Source: Rhodospirillaceae bacterium (lineage in GTDB: Bacteria > Pseudomonadota > Alphaproteobacteria > JAEULC01). Taken from it: 36,711 nucleotides of DNA. The notes below the pieces were generated by a model that searched no databases, was not told the DNA's origin, and saw nothing but the letters and a program-made list of their open reading frames with translations. Below, piece after piece: positions 31,649-36,711 of the stretch; the first letter of the stretch is position 1, and every line of letters begins with the position of its first letter. Where the stretch lies: the NCBI GenBank assembly GCA_023266845.1, contig JAHFPH010000020.1:1-36711 (forward strand). Reading direction: 5' to 3'. The position numbers and the translations under genes are program-made.

Positions 31649-32848
31649 ATGCTCGATCTCTTGAAAGGCACCCGCGTCGTCAGCTTCAATCATTTCCTGC
31701 TGGGGCCGATGGGCATCCAGGTGCTGGGCGATCTTGGCGCCGACGTGATCGCGGTCGAGCCGGCCGAAGGCGCGTGGCAGCGTCACTGGTTTCCCGCCAA
31801 CAAGAACGCCGACGGCCAGTCGATGCTGTTCCTGTGCGCCAACCGCAACAAGCGCAGCGTGGCGCTGGACCTGAAATCGCCCAAGGCCAAGGAGATCGCG
31901 CTGAAACTGTGCCAGACCGCCGACGTGGTGGCGGAGAATTTTCGCCCCGGCGTGATGGAACGTCTGGGCCTGGGCTACGAAAAGCTGAAGGCGTTGAAGC
32001 CGTCGATCGTCTTCGCCTCGGCCTCGGGCTTCGGGCCGGATGGTCCCTATGTCGAGCGCCCGGGCCAGGATCTGATGATCCAGGCGATGTTCGGCCTGGC
32101 CAAGATCACCGGCTCGGTCGATACCGGCCCACGCACCGTGGGCGTGTCGGCCGCCGACCATCACGGCGCGATGGTGCTGGCGATGTCGATTCTGGCCGCG
32201 CTGGTGCGCCGCCTGCGCACCGGCCAGGGCTGCCGCGTGGACGTGAACCTGATGCAGGCGTCGCTGGACTTGCAGGGCGAATCCCTGACGACGTTCTACA
32301 ATGGCGCCAAGTCGCCGAGCGAAGTGCCGCCGCGTTATGTCGGCGGCTGGTACTATCCCGCCCCTTACGGCATTTACCCGACCAAGGACGGGCACATGGC
32401 CGTCTCGCTCAACGATCACGCCGTGCTCGCCCAGGCGCTGGGCGAGCCGCGCATCGCCCAGTTCTCGAAGGAAGAGGCGTTCAGCGAACGCCGCGACGAG
32501 CTGGCGGCGCTGGTGGCGCAATGCACCGCCCGCAAGACCTGCGCGGAGTGGGAAGCGGTCATGACTCCGCTGAAGCTGTGGCATGCGCCAGTGCAGGGCT
32601 ACGACGAAATCCTGGCCGATCCGCAGATCAAGCACAACAAGGCGATCGTGACGGCCAAAGGCGCTACCGGCGCGCCGCTTACCTTCGTCAATCACCCCGC
32701 GCGATACGACGGCAAGCCGGCCGAAGTGGCGCTGCCGCCGCAGAAGCTCGGCGCGCAAACGGCGGAAGTGCTGAAGGAACTGGGCATCGGCGAGACCGAG
32801 CAGGCCCAACTGGAAAAGGAAGGCGCGATCAGGCGCCAGGGCGCGTAA
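31649..32848 (+). CDS. CaiB/BaiF (class III) CoA-transferase
   Basis: A 399-residue enzyme moving CoA between carboxylic acids. N-terminal LLKGTRVVSFNHFLLGPMGI and DLGADVIAVEP, then ALDLKSPKAKEIALKLCQTA and VVAENFRPGVMERLGLGYE, are standard for the family. The catalytic aspartate that forms a mixed anhydride is Asp170 in VGVSAADHHGAMVLAM, close to Asp169 of formyl-CoA transferase. The ATG at 31649 has only a distant GGGGAC. MaoC follows after 42 bases; CoA-transferase with MaoC hydratase recalls mesaconyl-CoA type pathways, in which an unsaturated acid is activated and then hydrated. Donor and acceptor are unknown. Confidence 0.92.
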   Translation: MLDLLKGTRVVSFNHFLLGPMGIQVLGDLGADVIAVEPAEGAWQRHWFPANKNADGQSMLFLCANRNKRSVALDLKSPKAKEIALKLCQTADVVAENFRPGVMERLGLGYEKLKALKPSIVFASASGFGPDGPYVERPGQDLMIQAMFGLAKITGSVDTGPRTVGVSAADHHGAMVLAMSILAALVRRLRTGQGCRVDVNLMQASLDLQGESLTTFYNGAKSPSEVPPRYVGGWYYPAPYGIYPTKDGHMAVSLNDHAVLAQALGEPRIAQFSKEEAFSERRDELAALVAQCTARKTCAEWEAVMTPLKLWHAPVQGYDEILADPQIKHNKAIVTAKGATGAPLTFVNHPARYDGKPAEVALPPQKLGAQTAEVLKELGIGETEQAQLEKEGAIRRQGA

Positions 32849-32890
32849 CGACGCGTTCTGCGCTATGGTCGGCGCGATGTAGGGGGAACC

Positions 32891-33349
32891 ATGAGCGATT
32901 TCCACGTCAAGATCGGCGACCGCGTGACGTTCTCCAAGACCATCGGCGAGTCCGACGTCTATATGTTCGCGGGCATCACCGGCGATCTGTCGGGCAACCA
33001 CGTCAACGAGCAGTACATGAGCAAGTCGAAATACGGTCGGCGCATCGTGCACGGCGCGTTGCTGATCGGGTTCATGTCCACCGCCTCGACCCTGATCATC
33101 GAAAAAAGCGTCGGCAAGGGCATCGACGAGACGCCCGTGTCGCTGGGCTACGACCGCATCCGCTTCCTGGCCGCGGCGTTCATCGGCGACACGATCACCG
33201 TCAGCTACACGGTTGACGAGATCGACACGGTGAAGCGCCAGTCCAAATCCGCGATCGAGGTCAAGAACCAGAACGGCGAGCTGGTCGCCGTGGGCACGCA
33301 TATCCTGCGCTGGGTCAAGAACCCGCCCGCCGCCAAAGCCGCGGAATAG
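32891..33349 (+). CDS. MaoC-like (R)-specific enoyl-CoA hydratase
   Basis: A 152-residue hotdog-fold hydratase. The hydratase 2 motif is FAGITGDLSGNHVNEQYM with Asp32 and His37, the same positions (within one) as the catalytic pair Asp31/His36 of PhaJ from Aeromonas caviae. The NP of the usual GDxNPxH is replaced by SGN. ATG is preceded by GGGGGAACC. It lies 42 bases after the CoA-transferase gene and 10 before the enolase-superfamily gene. It would add water to the CoA ester made by its neighbour, or form a PHA precursor; the context favours the first. Confidence 0.88.
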   Translation: MSDFHVKIGDRVTFSKTIGESDVYMFAGITGDLSGNHVNEQYMSKSKYGRRIVHGALLIGFMSTASTLIIEKSVGKGIDETPVSLGYDRIRFLAAAFIGDTITVSYTVDEIDTVKRQSKSAIEVKNQNGELVAVGTHILRWVKNPPAAKAAE

Positions 33350-33359
33350 CGGCGCGGCC

Positions 33360-34490
33360 ATGCGCAAGATCGTCTCGGTGCGGAGCTGCACCGCTCGGGT
33401 GCCGCTGGACGTCGTCACGTCGTTTTCCACGCGCACGGTCAGCGCGCGCGACTACGCGCTGGTGCGCGTGCGCTCGAACGACGGCGTCGAAGGCATCGGC
33501 TTCTGCTATGCCGGCAGCAAGGCGGGGCAGCTGGTCACGCTGGCGGTGCGCGAGCTTCTCGCTCCGCTACTGATCGGCCAGGATCCGTTGCAGGTCGAGG
33601 GACTGTGGCAGCGCATGTACGGCGAATCGATCCTGCAGGGTCGCGCCGGCTCGGTGATGCGCGCGATCAGCATTCTCGACGGCGCGATCTGGGACTTGAA
33701 CGCGCGCGCCGCCAAGCTGCCGCTCTACAAATACCTGGGCGCGACGCATACCGGTTCCGTGCCCGCCTACGCCAGCGGCGGCTATTACCTCAACGGCAAG
33801 ACGCCGAAGAGGCTGGGCGAGGAGATGGCGGGCTACGTCGCTGAGGGTTTCAAGGCGGTGAAGATGAAAGTCGGCCGCCTGTCGCCCAGGGAGGAAGAGG
33901 CGCGCATCGCGGCGGCGCGCAAGGCGATCGGCCCGGACATCCACCTGATGCTCGACGCCAACAACGCCTGGTCCGATCTGCCGACGGCCTTGCGCTACAT
34001 GGCGCGCTACGAGCCCTACGATCCCTATTGGATCGAGGAGCCGTTCAGCCCCGACGACATCGAGAACCACGCGCGGCTGGCCGAACGCACCAAGGTAATC
34101 GTGGCGACCGGCGAGATCGAGGCTGGGCGCTGGCGGTTCCTGGAGCTGCTGCGCCAGAAGGCCGCGCAAGTGCTGCAAACCGACGCCAATGTCTGCGGCG
34201 GGATCAGCGAGTTCCGCCGTATCGCCGCCCTAGCCGACGGCTTCGGCGTCACGATCTGCCCGCACTGGTTCCACGACCTGCACGTCCATCTGGTCGCGGC
34301 GATCCCGAATTGCCGCTATGTCGAATATTTCCCCGACGACCAGGTGCTGAATTTCCGCAATCTGGTGGACCGCCAGCTCAAAGTGAAGGACGGCGAGCTG
34401 CTGCTGCCCACGGGTCCGGGCCTAGGCTTCGACTTCGACGAGAAAGCCGTCAAACGCTGGGCCCTGGAAAAGTGGCAAGACACAAAATAG
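33360..34490 (+). CDS. Mandelate-racemase-group enolase-superfamily enzyme
   Basis: A 376-residue enzyme that abstracts the proton next to a carboxylate. All acid/base and metal residues of mandelate racemase can be placed with nearly the same spacing: KxK Lys168/Lys170 (VKMKVG), Asp199 (LDANNAW), Glu226 (IEEPF), Glu252 (TGEIEAG), Asp275 (QTDANVCGG), His302 (CPHWFHD) and Glu322 (YVEYF). Both the Lys and the His-Asp base are present, so it could racemise a hydroxy acid or dehydrate a sugar acid. The capping-domain loop with DVVTSFSTRTVSARDY decides specificity and is not diagnostic to me. Overlaps the SDR start by 19 bases. Confidence 0.92.
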   Translation: MRKIVSVRSCTARVPLDVVTSFSTRTVSARDYALVRVRSNDGVEGIGFCYAGSKAGQLVTLAVRELLAPLLIGQDPLQVEGLWQRMYGESILQGRAGSVMRAISILDGAIWDLNARAAKLPLYKYLGATHTGSVPAYASGGYYLNGKTPKRLGEEMAGYVAEGFKAVKMKVGRLSPREEEARIAAARKAIGPDIHLMLDANNAWSDLPTALRYMARYEPYDPYWIEEPFSPDDIENHARLAERTKVIVATGEIEAGRWRFLELLRQKAAQVLQTDANVCGGISEFRRIAALADGFGVTICPHWFHDLHVHLVAAIPNCRYVEYFPDDQVLNFRNLVDRQLKVKDGELLLPTGPGLGFDFDEKAVKRWALEKWQDTK

Positions 34491-35230
34491 CCCGTGCCGT
34501 CCTGGTCACCGGATCGGGCAGCGGCATCGGCGCGGCGATAGTGCGCCGCCTGGCCGCGCCGGGCGTGGGTATCTTGATCCATGCGCGGCACAACCGCGCG
34601 GGATGCGAACGCGTCGCCAAGGAAGCCGCGTCAAAAGGCGCCAAGACGCGCATCGCGCTGGCCGATCTGGGCAAACCCGGCTCTGGCGAAAATCTGGTGA
34701 AAGCGGCGGCGAAGGCGTTCGGGCGTCTTGATGTGCTGATTTCCAATGCAGGGTTTCCCAGCCGCCGCGTGATCGGCGAGATGAAGCGCGACGAGCTCGA
34801 CCGCATCTACGGCGTCATGCTGCGCGGGTTTTTCGATCTGGCGACCGCCTCCCTGCCCCATCTCAAGAAATCGCGCGACGGGCGCGTGGTCACGATCAGC
34901 TCGCACAACGCGCATGTCTTCCGCAGCGACTATCTGGTCTATCCGGGCTCGGGCGCGATCAAGGCCGGGGTCGAGGCGATGACCCGCGCCTTCGCGGTGC
35001 AGATGGCGCCCCTGGGCGTGACGGTCAACAGCGTCGTGCCCGGGCTGATCCGCAAACACGAGGGGCCGCAGTTTCTTAGCGAGCGCGAATGGCGCGAGCT
35101 GGCGAAGAAAATCCCGCTGGGCCGCGTGGGCCGTGCGGACGAGGTGGCGGCCCTGGTCGCGTTCCTGTGCTCGCGCGACGCGGGTTACATCACCGGCCAA
35201 TGCATCCATATCAACGGCGGGTTCATCTGA
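34472..35230 (+). CDS. Short-chain dehydrogenase with altered active site
   Basis: A 252-residue SDR. TGSGSGIG (13-20) binds the cofactor and SNAG (91-94) is the fold motif. The catalytic Ser144 (TISSHNAH) and Tyr157 are 13 residues apart as usual. The next part reads YPGSGAIKAGVEA, so Lys164 is seven residues after the tyrosine instead of four: three residues are inserted into the normally invariant YxxxK. C-terminal GRADEVAALVAFL and TGQCIHINGG are normal. The frame is open far upstream; the best start is GTG 34472, overlapping the previous gene by 19 bases, and its stop shares a base with the next ATG. Translational coupling is likely. The substrate is probably a hydroxy acid of the same pathway. 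Confidence 0.87.
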   Translation: MARHKIARAVLVTGSGSGIGAAIVRRLAAPGVGILIHARHNRAGCERVAKEAASKGAKTRIALADLGKPGSGENLVKAAAKAFGRLDVLISNAGFPSRRVIGEMKRDELDRIYGVMLRGFFDLATASLPHLKKSRDGRVVTISSHNAHVFRSDYLVYPGSGAIKAGVEAMTRAFAVQMAPLGVTVNSVVPGLIRKHEGPQFLSEREWRELAKKIPLGRVGRADEVAALVAFLCSRDAGYITGQCIHINGGFI

Positions 35231-36471
35231 TGGCGATCAAGCATGTCTCGGTGATCGGCGCGGGGGCAGTGGGCGCGTCCACCGCCCTTTCCCTGCGCCG
35301 GGCGGGTTTTGAAGTCACGCTGATCGAGCGCGGCGAGCCGGGCATGGGCACGTCGTTCGGTAATGCCGGGTACCTGTCGACCAGCGGCGTGGTTCCGACC
35401 GCCACGCCCGGCATCCTGTGGCAGGTGCCCGGGCTGCTGATGGACCCGCTGGGGCCGCTGACCATCCGCTGGTCCTATTTGCCGAAAATGCTGCCCTGGC
35501 TGTGGAAGTTCGTGCGCGCCAGCACCCCGGCACGCGCCGAGGAAATCTCCAAGGCGCTGGCCGCCTTGCTGGCGCACGGCCACGATTGTTACCGCGAACT
35601 TCTGGGCGACGCCGATTTCGAGGAGATCGCGCCCCATCGCGGCATTCTCTACGTCTACGAGACCGACAAGGCGTTCGACGGCTCGAAATGGTCGAACGAT
35701 CTGCGCGCGCGCCGCGGGGTCAAGTGGGACTATGTCCCGCGCGAGCAGATCAAGCAGTTGGAGCCGTCGCTGGCGCCGATTTTCCGCCATGCGATCCACA
35801 TTCCGAACATGCGCCATCTGAAAGACCCGCTGCGCCTCACGCGCACGCTCGCCGCCAAATTCGCCGAGGCGGGCGGCGAGATTTTGCGCGCCGAAGTCAC
35901 TTGCATCGAGCGCGAGGCTTCCGGCGCGCCTGCCGTCGTTACATCCGTGGGGCGGCGCGGGACGGACGCCGCGGTGATCGCCGGCGGCGCGTGGTCGCTG
36001 AGCCTGGCGCGGCAGGCCGGCATCGACGTGCCGCTGGACACCGAGCGCGGCTATCACGCGACCATCAAGCACCCGAACGTCGCGCCGCGCATGCCCGTGA
36101 GCTCGGGCGACCATCATTTCGGCGCCTCGCCGATGGAAATCGGCCTGCGCCTGGCTGGGACCGACGAGCTGGGCGGCCTCGACGCGCCGCCGAACTGGGA
36201 GCGCGCGCGCAAGCTGCTCGGCCACGGCGCGCGCATGTTCGAAGGGCTCGATACCGCTGGGGCGGATTTTTGGATGGGCTTCCGCCCCTCGATGCCCGAC
36301 TCGCTGCCGGTGATCGGCCCGGTGCCGGGCAACGACCGCGTCTATCTCGCCTTCGGCCATGGGCATCTGGGCGTGACTTTCGGCGCGGTCACGGCGCGCC
36401 TGATAACCGACATGATCGCGGGCCGCGAACCGCTGGTCGACCCCGCGCCCTATCGCGCGGACCGGTTCTAG
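35230..36471 (+). CDS. DadA-like FAD-dependent amino-acid dehydrogenase
   Basis: A 413-residue flavoprotein of the D-amino acid oxidase superfamily (DadA branch). FAD is bound by VIGAGAVGASTAL (G10, G12, G15) with Glu33 at the end of strand 2, and the C-terminal MGFRPSMPDSLPVIGPVPGN plus GHGHLGVTFGAVTARL closes the site. These segments are those of D-amino acid dehydrogenases feeding electrons to the respiratory chain. ATG 35230 shares one base with the SDR stop. The adjacent hydantoinase-type gene suggests that the amine substrate might come from an N-carbamoyl or cyclic amide compound, but this is inference. Confidence 0.9.
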   Translation: MAIKHVSVIGAGAVGASTALSLRRAGFEVTLIERGEPGMGTSFGNAGYLSTSGVVPTATPGILWQVPGLLMDPLGPLTIRWSYLPKMLPWLWKFVRASTPARAEEISKALAALLAHGHDCYRELLGDADFEEIAPHRGILYVYETDKAFDGSKWSNDLRARRGVKWDYVPREQIKQLEPSLAPIFRHAIHIPNMRHLKDPLRLTRTLAAKFAEAGGEILRAEVTCIEREASGAPAVVTSVGRRGTDAAVIAGGAWSLSLARQAGIDVPLDTERGYHATIKHPNVAPRMPVSSGDHHFGASPMEIGLRLAGTDELGGLDAPPNWERARKLLGHGARMFEGLDTAGADFWMGFRPSMPDSLPVIGPVPGNDRVYLAFGHGHLGVTFGAVTARLITDMIAGREPLVDPAPYRADRF

Positions 36472-36474
36472 ACC

Positions 36475-36711
36475 ATGACAGGGGCCCGCCTGGGCGTCGA
36501 TATCGGCGGCACGTTCACCGACGTGGCGCTGGAATCGCCCAAGGGCTGGTTCGCCACCAAGGTGCTGACCACGCCGCGCGCGCCCGAGCGGGCGGTGATC
36601 CAGGCCATCGGCCTGGTGCTGCAAGACGCCGGACTCGCCGCGCGCGACCTAGGCCTGGTGATCCACGGCACGACGCTCGCCACCAACGCCCTGATCGAGC
36701 GCAAGGGCGCG
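36475..36711 (+). CDS. Hydantoinase/oxoprolinase subunit A, N-terminal part (partial)
   Basis: The first 79 codons of an HyuA-type protein, cut by the window end. RLGVDIGGTFTDVALESPKG is the ASKHA phosphate-binding loop of the Hydant_A_N domain, and VIHGTTLATNALIERKGA is the second conserved loop with its Thr-Asn pair. Family members (N-methylhydantoinase A, 5-oxoprolinase, acetone or acetophenone carboxylase) use ATP to activate a cyclic amide or a ketone. An HyuB partner is expected just beyond the window. It starts 3 bases after the DadA-like gene. Confidence 0.88.
   Translation, partial: MTGARLGVDIGGTFTDVALESPKGWFATKVLTTPRAPERAVIQAIGLVLQDAGLAARDLGLVIHGTTLATNALIERKGA

Noticed and set aside
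31568-33436. Minus-strand frame of 622 codons across the CoA-transferase and MaoC genes
   Set aside because: It covers two well-defined genes on the other strand and has no recognisable motif.
35185-36624. Minus-strand frame of 479 codons opposite the DadA-like gene
   Set aside because: Antisense shadow; the plus-strand protein has the full FAD motifs.

Overview
The window is 36.7 kb of GC-rich DNA that looks like the chromosome of an alphaproteobacterium. The signs are very high third-position GC, a PutA without the ribbon-helix-helix domain, DUF1127 and phasin proteins, CaiB/BaiF, HpaB, RraA-like and HyuA catabolic genes, and palindromic intergenic repeats of a kind common in that class. 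A Rhodospirillales/Reyranella-like soil or water organism is my best guess, but this is inference from gene content only. I see no rRNA, tRNA, CRISPR array, transposase or phage gene. I also see no recognisable DNA-binding transcription factor, which is notable for a region so rich in catabolic genes.

Left part (1-14.8 kb). The end of ligA (BRCT domain) meets a low-GC trypsin-like protease gene and a long Xaa-Pro aminopeptidase gene. A DUF1127 protein with two copies of the domain follows, facing a uvrD-prmA pair across a double hairpin. An RraA-family protein, a DUF486 membrane protein, an exported HtrA-like protein that has lost its catalytic His and Asp, a hotdog thioesterase and a BASS-family transporter come next. 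The transporter is followed, through two 4-base or 1-base stop/start overlaps, by a micro-ORF and a truncated TPR gene. The truncated gene is a partial tandem copy of the next gene, a TPR protein fused to a PRMT7/9-type arginine methyltransferase. A Rid-family protein and an HpaB-type flavin monooxygenase form a two-gene operon on the other strand.

Middle part (14.8-27.1 kb). A nucleoside hydrolase diverges from a three-gene operon: a glutamine-synthetase-like ligase, a class II aldolase with a signal peptide, and an iron-dependent alcohol dehydrogenase. A phasin follows. Then come, on the minus strand, putA, a lipoprotein with a candidate Cys-His-Asp triad, and a CvrA/NhaP2-type K+/H+ antiporter. 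A group 4 glycosyltransferase starts 23 bases from putA in the opposite direction.

Right part (27.1-36.7 kb). This is acyl-CoA and acid catabolism: PaaI thioesterase, enoyl-CoA hydratase, alpha/beta hydrolase and 3-hydroxyacyl-CoA dehydrogenase. A plus-strand array follows: DHDPS-like aldolase, CaiB/BaiF CoA-transferase, MaoC hydratase, mandelate-racemase-type enolase-superfamily enzyme, SDR with an unusual active site, DadA-like oxidoreductase and the start of HyuA. From MaoC onward the genes abut or overlap, so they are probably one transcript feeding a pathway whose substrate cannot be named from sequence alone.

The most unusual items are the TPR-PRMT protein with its broken upstream copy, the exported class II aldolase, the pseudo-HtrA, the lipoprotein with a possible cysteine-peptidase triad, and the SDR with three extra residues between its catalytic Tyr and Lys.
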